Assembly: GCF_963664555.1 (NCBI RefSeq)
Contig: NZ_OY761461.1
Coordinates: 1,302,001 to 1,366,000, forward strand
From: Labilibaculum sp.
GTDB taxonomy: Bacteria; Bacteroidota; Bacteroidia; Bacteroidales; Marinifilaceae
Reading direction: 5' to 3'
DNA length: 64,000 nucleotides
The notes under the pieces were generated by a model. The model saw only the letters and a list, made by a program, of their open reading frames with translations. It had not been told where the DNA came from and ran no database searches. The position numbers and the translations under genes were made by a program. Below, piece after piece: positions 51,110 to 59,965 of the stretch. Position 1 is the first letter of the stretch, and every line of letters starts with the position of its first letter.

Positions 51110-51877
51110 ATGAATCTGAATTTAAAGAATCCAATTGCCTTTATCGATCTTGAAACAACAGGAATTAATGTTGCGAAAGATCGTATTGTAGAAATGTGTA
51201 TTGTAAAAGTGAATCCCAATGGTGATGAGGAGGTGAAAACCTTTCGGGTAAATCCCGGAATGCCAATTCCTGCGCAGTCAAGTGCTATTCATGGCATAAC
51301 TGATGAGGACGTGAAAGATGAGCCATTGTTTAAAGAAGTAGGTAAAACCATTGCAAAATATTTAGAGGGGTGCGATTTGGCAGGATACAATTCCAACCGA
51401 TTTGATTTTCCTTTGTTGGCAGAGGAGTTCTTGCGTGCAGATATTGATTTTGACATGAAAAAAAGAAAGTTTGTGGATGTACAGACTATTTTTCATAAAA
51501 TGGAACAGCGCACACTTGTTGCAGCCTATAAATTTTATTGCGATAAAGAACTAGAAGGAGCGCACGGTGCCGAGGCAGATACAAAAGCGACGTATGAAGT
51601 TTTAAAATCACAGTTAGACAAGTACGACAATCTTGAAAATGACATTGATTATTTGTCAAAATATTCATCGCAGAATAACAATGTTGATTTTGCCGGTTTT
51701 ATTATTAAAGATGAAAAAGGGATTGAAACCTTTAATTTTGGAAAAAACAAAGGTGTGGCTGTGGAAAAAGTATTGGCTGATCAACCAGGTTATTATGGTT
51801 GGGTAATGAATAGTGATTTTCCATTGTACACCAAAAAAGTACTTACAGAGATTAAATTGAGAGGGTTTAATAAGTAA
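51110..51877 (+). CDS. DnaQ-like 3'-5' exonuclease
   Basis: A 255-residue DEDDh exonuclease. Motif I is AFIDLETTGINVAKDRIVE, motif II YNSNRFDFPLLAEE, and motif III HGAEADTKATYEV, with the final His before the Asp. The last 60 residues (FNFGKNKGVAVEKVLADQPGYYGWVM) are a small domain known from exonucleases in this phylum. It may be the epsilon-type proofreading subunit or a repair enzyme; its place behind dnaN favours replication. The FAH-family gene follows after 10 bp. Confidence 0.9.
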   Translation: MNLNLKNPIAFIDLETTGINVAKDRIVEMCIVKVNPNGDEEVKTFRVNPGMPIPAQSSAIHGITDEDVKDEPLFKEVGKTIAKYLEGCDLAGYNSNRFDFPLLAEEFLRADIDFDMKKRKFVDVQTIFHKMEQRTLVAAYKFYCDKELEGAHGAEADTKATYEVLKSQLDKYDNLENDIDYLSKYSSQNNNVDFAGFIIKDEKGIETFNFGKNKGVAVEKVLADQPGYYGWVMNSDFPLYTKKVLTEIKLRGFNK

Positions 51878-51887
51878 TAGATTATTG

Positions 51888-52499
51888 ATGAAAATTTTAG
51901 CAATAGGAAGAAATTACGAAAATCATGCTAAGGAGCTTAATAATCCGGTTCCTGAAGAGCCTGTGGTGTTTTCGATGCCCGATTCTGCACTTTTAAAAAA
52001 CAATAATGATTTTTATTACCCTGACTTTTCCAAAGACATTCACCATGAGGTGGAAGTGGTGGTGAAAATTTGTAGAGTAGGTAAGAATATACCTTTAGAA
52101 TTTGCTCATCGGTATTATGATGAAATCGGTTTGGGCATTGATTTTACCGCCCGGGATATTCAAGCTGAATGTAAAAAGAAAGGCTTGCCATGGGAAAAAG
52201 CAAAGGCATTTGATGGTGCTGCGCCAATCAGTAAATTTATATCGAAAGATAAGTTCAGGGATGTTAATCAGTTGAATTTCCATTTGGATATCAATGGGAA
52301 TCGGGTGCAGACAGGTAATACTTCAAATATGATTTTTTCAATTGATTATCTGATCTCGTATTTGTCACAATATTTCACGCTGAAAATCGGAGATCTGATA
52401 TATACAGGAACACCGGAAGGTGTGGGTCCGGTTAAAATCGGCGATCATTTGATTGCTGAGCTGGAAGGGGAGAAAATGATGGATTTTAGCATTCGCTAA
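51888..52499 (+). CDS. Fumarylacetoacetate hydrolase family protein
   Basis: A 203-residue enzyme of the FAH family (acylpyruvate hydrolase, oxaloacetate decarboxylase or tautomerase type). The metal-binding motif is HHEVEVVV (E54, E56), and the end has YTGTPEGVGPVKIGD, typical of the family. The first two codons of the open frame are TTG-ATG; the ATG (MKILAIGRNY) is used here. It is probably cotranscribed with the exonuclease gene. Substrate cannot be read from the sequence. Confidence 0.88.
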   Translation: MKILAIGRNYENHAKELNNPVPEEPVVFSMPDSALLKNNNDFYYPDFSKDIHHEVEVVVKICRVGKNIPLEFAHRYYDEIGLGIDFTARDIQAECKKKGLPWEKAKAFDGAAPISKFISKDKFRDVNQLNFHLDINGNRVQTGNTSNMIFSIDYLISYLSQYFTLKIGDLIYTGTPEGVGPVKIGDHLIAELEGEKMMDFSIR

Positions 52500-52536
52500 G
52501 TAAAATACTGTATTATTTCTTTATTTAAATATATGG

Positions 52537-52570
52537 AACGACCGGAACACTTATGTTTACGGTCGTTTTC
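52537..52570 (+). terminator. Terminator of the exonuclease-FAH unit
   Basis: An 8-bp stem AACGACCG / CGGTCGTT with a weaker inner stem (AACA / TGTT) ends in TTTTCTT. Confidence 0.7.
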
Positions 52571-52698
52571 TTATAACCTGTTGAGAGGTAACTACTTTGA
52601 TGATGTTTTGTTTGAGGAATGTTCTATTTCTATGATATTTAACACTTTAGCTTATTGGCTTTGCTTTCGAAAACCTTTTAATAGTAAGGAAACATCAC

Positions 52699-52706
52699 TA
52701 TCTTTG
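52699..52706 (+). promoter_or_regulatory. Possible promoter (-7 box) of the acyl-CoA synthetase gene
   Basis: TATCTTTG, a full TAnnTTTG match 28 bp ahead of the start codon; a TTTA at an 18-nt distance is a weak -33 candidate. Confidence 0.45.
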
Positions 52707-52733
52707 CGCCAATATCACAACTAAATAACTTTT

Positions 52734-54530
52734 ATGGAATATCAACATTGGGGCAAATTAATTCGAGATCGTATTGAAAAATATTCAGATCGAATTGCTA
52801 TGCACTATAAGGATGAAAAAAGTGGGGAATGGGTTGGTGTAGCCTGGACTAAATTTGGATTAGACATTCGACAAATATCAAAAGCTTTAATAAAGATAGG
52901 CGTTGAAGAAAAGCAAATGGTTGCTATCTTTTCACAAAATATGCCGGAATGGATTACCGCAGATTTGGCAATCATGAGTATTCGCGGAGTAACCGTTCCT
53001 ATTTATCCTACGAATTCAACTTCAGAGGCAAAATATATAATCGAAGATTCTGAAGCACAGGTTGTTTTTGTTGGAGAACAAGAACAGTACGATCGTGTAA
53101 TGGAATTAATTAAGACGGTTCCGCATGTAAAGATGGTGGTCGCTTTCGATAAGAATATTGTTTTGACAGACTTTGAAAGATCAATGCATTGGGATGAATT
53201 CTTGATTTACGGAAAGAATGCAATGAATGGTGCTGCTTTTGAAGAACGATTTGGAAGAGCAGAATTAGATGATCTTGCTACCTTGATATATACTTCAGGA
53301 ACAACAGGAGAACCAAAGGGAGTAATGATCGATCACAATAATATTTCAAGTGTACTGGTCTCACATGATAAGGAATTGAATGTATCTGATAAAGATGTTT
53401 CTCTTAGTTTTTTGCCTTTAAGCCATGTTTATGAACGAATTTGGTGTTTCTTCTGTTTTCATCGTGGGATAGAAATTTATTTCAATCTTGATCCTAAAAA
53501 AATTGGAGATGCGATGAAAGAAGTGAAACCTACTCTAATGTGTACAGTTCCAAGAATTTACGAGAAGATTTATGCGGCCATTCAGGAGAAAAGTAAAGGA
53601 GCCTCAGCTGTAAAGAGATCTTTAATGAATTGGGCGATTAAAATTGGTGGTAAATATTATAATGAACACCTCCTATTTGAGAAGAAAGTTCCTGCCGGTT
53701 TGAATTTCAAGCACAAGCTTGCTGATAAATTAGTGTTGAGTAAACTTCGTGATATATTTGGTGGCAGGATTAATTTTATGCCATGTGGCGGAGCTCCGTT
53801 AGATTCAAATATTATTGAATATTTTCATGCTACTGGTTTAAATGTAAAAATGGGATATGGCTTAACCGAAACCATGGCAACGGTATGTTTGTATGGTGAT
53901 AAGAATATCGATTTTAACACAACAGGTCGGATAATTGTTGGAACCGAGATTAAAATTGGTGATAACGATGAAATCTTAGTAAAAGGACCTGGAGTTATGC
54001 GTGGTTATTACAAGAAACCTGAAGCCACCGCCGAGGTAATAAAAGATGGGTGGTTTTGTACTGGTGACGCAGGGATTATTGATGAAAACGGAGCTGTAAC
54101 CATTACCGATCGCATTAAAGATTTGATGAAAACTTCGGGAGGGAAATATGTTGCTCCCCAAAAATTGGAAAAAACCCTGGTTAACGATCAGTTTATAGAG
54201 CAGATAGCCGTAATTGGTGATTGCAGACAATATGTAACTGCTTTGGCAGTTCCGGCAATAGAACCTTTGCAAAAATATGCCATACAGAATAATATTGGAT
54301 TTGAAACCATAGAAGAGCTACTCGGGAACTCTCAAATTATTGAGTTTTTTGAAAAACGATTTGAGGAAATGCAAAAAGAATTCTCGCGTTTTGAGAAGAT
54401 TAAAAAATTTACTTTATTACCGAAAGAGTTTTCAATCGAGGCTGGAGAGATAACTTCAACGTTGAAATTGAAACGAAAAGTAATTCAGGAAAAATACAAA
54501 CATCTTATTGATAAGATGTATAAAGATTAA
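52734..54530 (+). CDS. Long-chain acyl-CoA synthetase (AMP-forming)
   Basis: A 598-residue ANL-superfamily ligase that activates fatty acids with ATP and CoA. The AMP-binding P-loop is LIYTSGTTGEPKGVMIDH (about 182-199), then MGYGLTETMATVCLYG and GWFCTGDAGIIDENG, ITDRIKDLMKTSGGKYVAP. The layout and the loop around FLPLSHVYERIW are those of FadD15/ACSL-type enzymes for long chains. It is a single gene with its own terminator. Confidence 0.93.
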   Translation: MEYQHWGKLIRDRIEKYSDRIAMHYKDEKSGEWVGVAWTKFGLDIRQISKALIKIGVEEKQMVAIFSQNMPEWITADLAIMSIRGVTVPIYPTNSTSEAKYIIEDSEAQVVFVGEQEQYDRVMELIKTVPHVKMVVAFDKNIVLTDFERSMHWDEFLIYGKNAMNGAAFEERFGRAELDDLATLIYTSGTTGEPKGVMIDHNNISSVLVSHDKELNVSDKDVSLSFLPLSHVYERIWCFFCFHRGIEIYFNLDPKKIGDAMKEVKPTLMCTVPRIYEKIYAAIQEKSKGASAVKRSLMNWAIKIGGKYYNEHLLFEKKVPAGLNFKHKLADKLVLSKLRDIFGGRINFMPCGGAPLDSNIIEYFHATGLNVKMGYGLTETMATVCLYGDKNIDFNTTGRIIVGTEIKIGDNDEILVKGPGVMRGYYKKPEATAEVIKDGWFCTGDAGIIDENGAVTITDRIKDLMKTSGGKYVAPQKLEKTLVNDQFIEQIAVIGDCRQYVTALAVPAIEPLQKYAIQNNIGFETIEELLGNSQIIEFFEKRFEEMQKEFSRFEKIKKFTLLPKEFSIEAGEITSTLKLKRKVIQEKYKHLIDKMYKD

Positions 54531-54552
54531 TAAACTCACCAGTTTATTTATT

Positions 54553-54590
54553 AAACTCCGGCAGAATTAATTTTCTGACGGAGTTTTTTT
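54553..54590 (+). terminator. Terminator of the acyl-CoA synthetase gene
   Basis: An outer stem AAACTCCG / CGGAGTTT and inner stem CAGAA / TTCTG, then a run of seven T. Confidence 0.9.
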
Positions 54591-54600
54591 ATTTAAATCA

Positions 54601-55470
54601 TCATGTTTTTTGAACTGCCATTCCAATCCAGCGACTGTTTTCCTCGAAAGGGTTTCCTTGCAGATCCGACCAATAGTCTTTCACACTAAACCCACTTTCT
54701 CTCATCATTGTGATGGCGCGTTCCAACGAAAAATAATGCTTCCATAAGTTATGAGTCCGGATTTCGCCGTTTTTTAAAATCATCGTGTATTTATCCAGTC
54801 TAACCTTATCTTTTTTGTATTTGTAATGAGATTGAAGCAAAAGATGTTCTTCCTCACTCCAAAATCCGTCTTCTTTGCTAATATACCACGATTGCTCAGG
54901 TTCTTCGTTTTCGAAATAATGCTTTGTGAATACATCAAAAATTAAATAACCTCTGGGTTTTAACGCTTTTTTTACTTTTTGCAGAAGTAAGGTTCTGTCA
55001 TCATGAGATAAAACACATAAATCACCGTAAATGAGTGTAATTACATCGAATTCTTCTTTGTAATCCATTTCCATATAGTCTTGGCAAATGTATTTAATCC
55101 GATAGTTAAATTCTTCTGCTTGTTCTTTCGCATAATCGATGGAACTTTGCGAGAAATCAATTCCGGTTACAGCAAAACCCTGTCCATAGAAATTTTCACT
55201 ATACAATCCTGGGCCACAGCCCAAATCAAGTAATTTACTATCTTCCGGAAGTTTCAGGTATTCGCTCAACCAAAGTACTGATTGCACAATGTCCTGATAT
55301 TTTCTGGAGCCCTGATCCGATTCATCGTCAAGATGAGCATTTAGCAGATGCTCCGAAACGTATGGGTCTTGCCAAAAATTCCCATCGTCTTTTGCAAACA
55401 GTTTAGGTTTCTTGGTAATCTTTTCAAGAAGGGAGAAGTCGATTAACCCCTTAGGTGAAATTAAAGTCAT
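54601..55470 (-). CDS. Class I SAM-dependent methyltransferase
   Basis: A 289-residue methyltransferase. The SAM motif is LLDLGCGPGLYSENFYGQGF (about 80-99); AVTGIDFSQSSIDYA follows and motif IV is FDVITLIYGDLCVL. A domain of about 70 residues precedes the fold, and the C-terminal part includes an inserted beta region (SHYKYKKDKVRLDKY). The substrate is unknown. It stands alone on its strand between two unrelated units. Confidence 0.85.
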   Translation of the reverse strand: MTLISPKGLIDFSLLEKITKKPKLFAKDDGNFWQDPYVSEHLLNAHLDDESDQGSRKYQDIVQSVLWLSEYLKLPEDSKLLDLGCGPGLYSENFYGQGFAVTGIDFSQSSIDYAKEQAEEFNYRIKYICQDYMEMDYKEEFDVITLIYGDLCVLSHDDRTLLLQKVKKALKPRGYLIFDVFTKHYFENEEPEQSWYISKEDGFWSEEEHLLLQSHYKYKKDKVRLDKYTMILKNGEIRTHNLWKHYFSLERAITMMRESGFSVKDYWSDLQGNPFEENSRWIGMAVQKT

Positions 55471-55587
55471 AGTTTTCTAAAAAATATATTACTGATTTTG
55501 TTGCAATTTTACTCTTTTAATTCCTGAAATACTAAAAACAGAAGTCAAATCAGTCTATTTTAAAGAGTGTTATGCGTGATTTTATTT

Positions 55588-56016
55588 TTAATGCTTTCGT
55601 TTAATCATTACTTCGTATCCTTTAAGGAATTTAAATCCTAGTTTTTTATAAATGTTTAGCGCTGTTTTGTTTGAATGATGAACCTCCAATTTAATTTGCA
55701 TATTTAAACTTTTAGCATGCGCTAATGCTGTTCCTGTGAGAAGTTTCCCGTATCCTTTTTGTTGATGTTCAGGATGAATTCCCAAATGATGCAGATACAA
55801 TCGTCTGGAATCATTGGTAACCCAACAAGAGCCAATCAGTTTTTGGTTTTTAGAATCTTCAAGAACCCAGAATTTGCCTCCATGCAATAAGCTTATCTCA
55901 ATTGTTTCTGCATTGTCGCCCCTATCTTCACCTCCCAAATCGGTTATTTTCCATAATTTAAGAATAGAATGGTAATCATTTGATTTGTAATCCCTAAGAT
56001 TGATTGAGTTCATCAT
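55588..56016 (-). CDS. GNAT family N-acetyltransferase
   Basis: A 142-residue GNAT enzyme. The CoA loop is HQQKGYGKLLTGTALAHAKS (about 86-105) and the C-terminal half LEVHHSNKTALNIYKKLGFK is standard. The start region overlaps the 3' end of the protease gene by 23 bp, so translation is likely coupled. There are two adjacent ATG codons; either may be used. The acceptor is unknown. Confidence 0.85.
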   Translation of the reverse strand: MMNSINLRDYKSNDYHSILKLWKITDLGGEDRGDNAETIEISLLHGGKFWVLEDSKNQKLIGSCWVTNDSRRLYLHHLGIHPEHQQKGYGKLLTGTALAHAKSLNMQIKLEVHHSNKTALNIYKKLGFKFLKGYEVMIKRKH

Positions 56017-57433
56017 CTTCTTTTTTTATAACATATACCTGACCGGTTTCAAAACGGATTACTTCTATAAGTGTGTCTTTGTCTATAAAACCGTCCTCCG
56101 ATTTAGCATCGTAAATTTGGTTTTCGATAAACACCTTGCCCGAAGGACGAAGAACGCTAAGAACGGTTCCTGTTTTCCCTATTAATGATTTGGCTTGCAT
56201 ATCTACACCAACGTAACCATCTTCCTGTTTTTCTACCGTACCAAGAGCTAAATGTCCTAAGAATGAATTGGTGGCAAATAGTCTTTTGCTCGCATAAATT
56301 GATCCCACAATGGAGATAAGCATCGAAAAAACAACCAGCATAATTGCACCGAGCAAAGCTCTAATGTGACGGGGCTCAAACTCAAAAGCAACATTGTCAA
56401 CCAAACTTAAAGCGAGACCGGTAATGATAAGGATGACTCCTGAAATACCAGCAACTCCAAAGCCTGGGATGACAAATATTTCCAAGGTGAGGAGGATGAC
56501 ACCAGCAGCAAATAACAGAATTTCCCAGTTTTCGGCCATTCCTTCCAGATACAGGGGAGAAAAGTAGAGAACCGCTGCAATCGCAGATGCCAGTATCGGG
56601 AATCCGATTCCCGGAGTTTGTAATTCAAAATAAATTCCTCCAATAATAATCATGATTAAAATGCCTTGTAGAATGGGATTAATCATGAAATCAATCATTT
56701 TTTCAATTCCCGTTGGCTCATACTTTTTAATCGTATATTCTTTTATTCCAGCTTTAGAGAGGACTTCTTCCACACTATTTGCAATTCCTTCGCAGTATCC
56801 GTTTTTAATTGCTTCATCGGGTGTGAAGGTTAATACTTTTCCAGTGTCAATCACATTTTCAATATAAGTACGCGGATCAACCATGGCTTCAGCAATTAAC
56901 GGATCTCTTCGCCATTTGTAGATCGTATCACCTTTTTGGATCAGCGTGTCCTTTCCATGCGATTCGGCTGTTGCGCGCATTGTCGATCGCATGTAGGATT
57001 GATATTTATCGGGCATTGCCTCACCAGTTTGATTTACGACAGTTGCGGCTCCAATATTGGCTCCGGTTCTCATGTAAATACTATCGCAGGCAATCGAAAT
57101 AAGAGCTCCGGCAGATGCTGCATTGTTATCAATAAAAACATATACAGGGATTTTACTGTTTAAGATTGCTGTTCGAATTGAATCTGCATGAATCACCATG
57201 CCGCCGTAGGTGTTCATGTGAATAAGAATGATATCAGCATTCCATTCAACCGCTTCCTGAAGTGCATCCTTTGTCTGTCTCCACGCAGCAGGCCCAATTT
57301 CCCGTTTAATATCAAACTTGTAAACCTGAGTCGTATTAATTTCAGGAATACTGTCAGTAGGCTGATTTGCAATGAGCTGGAAAGTCAGTGATAAAGAAAA
57401 AATGATAGTGAGAAAGCGATGAATGTTATTCAT
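55994..57433 (-). CDS. NfeD-type membrane serine protease (ClpP class)
   Basis: A 479-residue protein with a signal peptide, a ClpP-like protease domain facing the periplasm (about 35-235), four to five membrane helices (about 245-380) and a C-terminal NfeD OB-fold domain (about 400-470; GKTGTVLSVLRPSGKVFIENQIYDA). The catalytic Ser is S107 in NNAASAGALIS, and MNTYGGMVIHA makes the oxyanion region. This is the long NfeD1b form. Such proteases cut membrane proteins such as stomatins; no stomatin gene is adjacent here, which is less usual. Confidence 0.9.
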   Translation of the reverse strand: MNNIHRFLTIIFSLSLTFQLIANQPTDSIPEINTTQVYKFDIKREIGPAAWRQTKDALQEAVEWNADIILIHMNTYGGMVIHADSIRTAILNSKIPVYVFIDNNAASAGALISIACDSIYMRTGANIGAATVVNQTGEAMPDKYQSYMRSTMRATAESHGKDTLIQKGDTIYKWRRDPLIAEAMVDPRTYIENVIDTGKVLTFTPDEAIKNGYCEGIANSVEEVLSKAGIKEYTIKKYEPTGIEKMIDFMINPILQGILIMIIIGGIYFELQTPGIGFPILASAIAAVLYFSPLYLEGMAENWEILLFAAGVILLTLEIFVIPGFGVAGISGVILIITGLALSLVDNVAFEFEPRHIRALLGAIMLVVFSMLISIVGSIYASKRLFATNSFLGHLALGTVEKQEDGYVGVDMQAKSLIGKTGTVLSVLRPSGKVFIENQIYDAKSEDGFIDKDTLIEVIRFETGQVYVIKKEDDELNQS

Positions 57434-57527
57434 GTTTGTATTTTTTACGGTGTTCGATTGTGTTCAAAACCTAAGCCTAACAATTCACAGAAGGAATTTG
57501 AACTTATATGAAAGATAGCAATTAAGT

Positions 57528-58334
57528 TTAAATTTTGTTTGGTTTTTTGTTTGGGTATTTGTTATCATCCCATATTTCATTTACTGCTAAAGTTCCGGCA
57601 ACAACTGAAATAATAGCGGCAAAACTTGAAAAAGAAACGCCGCAAAATGGAACAATCAAGCAGAGTGAAAAAATAAAACCATTAGCAATAACAATTCCTT
57701 TGTTTTCTCTCATGAATTGAACGCTTTGTGCAATGCTCATTTTTTTGCGTTCAATTGCATAATCAAGAAATGAAAATCCGTAGAAATACGCCGAAATAAA
57801 AAACAAGAATATGGCGGCAATCCAACCTATTATCGGAATAAAACTTAAAATAAACATGAGTATTGTTAAAGCCAGTTCTATTAGCAAGTTTCGAACAGCA
57901 ATAAAAATACCGCGTACAATGTCCTTTAAAAATTGTTTTATTTCAAACGGATAGTCATTTCCTGTTTTTATTTTTTCTGTTCGCTCTGATAAATAAGAGA
58001 ATACAGGTGACATAATGATGAGGATGATGTAGCCACCAAAGTAGGCGAATATCAAAAAGAATAATAATTTGAATATCACCCAAATAAATCCGCCAAGAGT
58101 TGCTTTTAAGAAACCGGACCCCCAAAACTCAGCATTTTCCAAGTCCAACCAGCCTTCAAGGTAGGTTTGCAATTGCTGGGCCAAATCGCCAATAAAATCC
58201 CAGCCAACCCAAAATAAAATGATATTGAGAAGAATTGGGAATATAAAAAACCAAGCCAATTGTTTTCTGAAAATATATTGAATGGCTTCAGTGTAAGTTC
58301 GTAAGCCAAAGCTAAAATCTTTAATGAATTTCAT
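57528..58334 (-). CDS. EI24/CysZ-like membrane protein
   Basis: A 268-residue inner-membrane protein of the EI24 domain family with four to five long helices (about 25-50, 75-115, 145-190, 215-245). KDFSFGLRTYTEAIQYIFRK opens it, and the segment SFLDYAIERKKMSIAQSVQFMRENKG is the amphipathic motif of the family. CysZ members import sulfate; many EI24 relatives have no assigned role, and no cysteine genes are nearby. A leftward TATTTTTG about 29 bp upstream is a possible -7 box. Confidence 0.82.
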   Translation of the reverse strand: MKFIKDFSFGLRTYTEAIQYIFRKQLAWFFIFPILLNIILFWVGWDFIGDLAQQLQTYLEGWLDLENAEFWGSGFLKATLGGFIWVIFKLLFFLIFAYFGGYIILIIMSPVFSYLSERTEKIKTGNDYPFEIKQFLKDIVRGIFIAVRNLLIELALTILMFILSFIPIIGWIAAIFLFFISAYFYGFSFLDYAIERKKMSIAQSVQFMRENKGIVIANGFIFSLCLIVPFCGVSFSSFAAIISVVAGTLAVNEIWDDNKYPNKKPNKI

Positions 58335-58452
58335 CGATTCTTTCTTAAGTTAAGTGGCATAACAAAAATAACATTTATCTATAAAATGCGAAATATGAGG
58401 TTCAATGTTTGATTAGATAATGCTTTCTTATTGCAGATCATCCTCAGAAAGC

Positions 58453-58483
58453 TTTCGGGACTCATCGCTTTTAATTACCTTTG
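58453..58483 (+). promoter_or_regulatory. Promoter of purB
   Basis: TTTC, a 19-nt spacer and TACCTTTG: full match in the -7 box, one mismatch in the -33 box, about 34 nt of leader. Confidence 0.6.
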
Positions 58484-58523
58484 GGCATCTAAATAACCAT
58501 TATAGACATTTAATTTTTTTGAA

Positions 58524-59861
58524 ATGCAGAGTTTGACAGCAATTTCGCCTATTGACGGACGTTACCGTGATAAGGTAGACGTTTTAGGAGAGTATTTTTC
58601 GGAATATGCTTTGGTGCGATACAGAGTTTTGGTAGAAGTAGAATATTTTATTGCTTTATGTGAGGTTCCTCTTCCGCAATTAAAAGATTTCGATAAGGAT
58701 TTATTTGCAGATTTGCGTAGTTTATATCTCGATTTTACAGTTGAAGATGCGCAAAAAGTTAAAGATATTGAAAGCGTAACAAATCATGATGTTAAAGCTG
58801 TTGAGTACTTTATTAAGGAAAAATTTGATGCTTTAAATCTTCATAAATACAAAGAGTTTATTCACTTCGGATTAACTTCTCAGGATATTAATAATACAGC
58901 AACACCGTATTCATTGCGCGATGCTGTGCATGATGTATATTATCCTCTTTTAGACGAATTGATTAATAAACTGGACAGTTTTTCTGATGATTGGAAAGAA
59001 ATTTCAATGTTGGCCCGTACTCATGGTCAGCCGGCATCTCCAACTCGTTTGGGAAAAGAAATTCAGGTATACGTATATCGTTTAAAGAAGCAGTTGGATC
59101 TCTTGAAAAGTGTTCCATGTTCGGCTAAATTTGGTGGGGCTACCGGTAACTTTAATGCTCATCATGTAGCATATCCTAAAACCGACTGGAAAGAATTTGG
59201 GAACCATTTTGTAAATGATATTTTGAAATTGGAACGTGAGGAATTCACTACGCAGATTTCCAATTATGACAATATGGGAGCTATTTTCGATAATCTAAAA
59301 CGAATTAATACCGTTTTGATTGATTTGAATCGTGATTTTTGGACTTATGTATCCATGAATTATTTCAAACAAAAAATTAAAGAGGGTGAAGTAGGATCAT
59401 CGGCTATGCCTCATAAGGTTAACCCAATCGATTTTGAAAATTCGGAAGGAAATCTTGGATTGGCAAATGCCACTTTTGAGCATTTATCGGCAAAATTACC
59501 AATATCCAGATTGCAACGCGATTTAACAGATTCTACTGTTTTAAGAAACATCGGAGTTCCTTTTGCTCATACTATTATTGCCTTTAAATCTTTATTAAAA
59601 GGTTTGGATAAATTGATTATTTCGAAAGAAGCGTTTCAGGCCGATTTGGATGCGAACTGGGCGGTTGTTGCCGAGGCAGTTCAAACCATTCTTCGCCGCG
59701 AAGGATATCCAAATCCTTACGAAGCATTAAAAGCTTTAACCCGTACCAATAGTCACATCACAAAGGAAAGTATTGCTGAGTTTATCGATACTCTTGATGT
59801 TGACGACAGCTTAAAGGTTGAATTAAAGGCGATTAGTCCAGGTAATTATACTGGAATCTAA
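58524..59861 (+). CDS. purB: Adenylosuccinate lyase
   Basis: A 445-residue lyase of the fumarase/aspartase superfamily that acts twice in purine synthesis (release of fumarate from SAICAR and from adenylosuccinate). The signature is GSSAMPHKVNPIDFENSEGN (about 292-311). The N-terminal SPIDGRYRDKVDVL and ARTHGQPASPTRLGKE place it with the E. coli type. It stands alone with a promoter and terminator. Confidence 0.95.
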   Translation: MQSLTAISPIDGRYRDKVDVLGEYFSEYALVRYRVLVEVEYFIALCEVPLPQLKDFDKDLFADLRSLYLDFTVEDAQKVKDIESVTNHDVKAVEYFIKEKFDALNLHKYKEFIHFGLTSQDINNTATPYSLRDAVHDVYYPLLDELINKLDSFSDDWKEISMLARTHGQPASPTRLGKEIQVYVYRLKKQLDLLKSVPCSAKFGGATGNFNAHHVAYPKTDWKEFGNHFVNDILKLEREEFTTQISNYDNMGAIFDNLKRINTVLIDLNRDFWTYVSMNYFKQKIKEGEVGSSAMPHKVNPIDFENSEGNLGLANATFEHLSAKLPISRLQRDLTDSTVLRNIGVPFAHTIIAFKSLLKGLDKLIISKEAFQADLDANWAVVAEAVQTILRREGYPNPYEALKALTRTNSHITKESIAEFIDTLDVDDSLKVELKAISPGNYTGI

Positions 59862-59891
59862 AATATTAAATCTTGTTAATACTTTGTAAAT

Positions 59892-59930
59892 AGGCTGTAA
59901 GAGTTGTACTTTTACAGCCTTATTTTTTTA
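59892..59930 (+). terminator. Terminator of purB
   Basis: A 9-bp stem AGGCTGTAA / TTACAGCCT followed by TTATTTTTTT. Confidence 0.85.
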
Positions 59931-59965
59931 CAGCTTATAGATAATTTTTACACACTAATTACTTG

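Noticed and set aside
52533..52724. 63-codon frame before the acyl-CoA synthetase gene
   Set aside because: It overlaps a terminator hairpin and the -7 box of the next gene.
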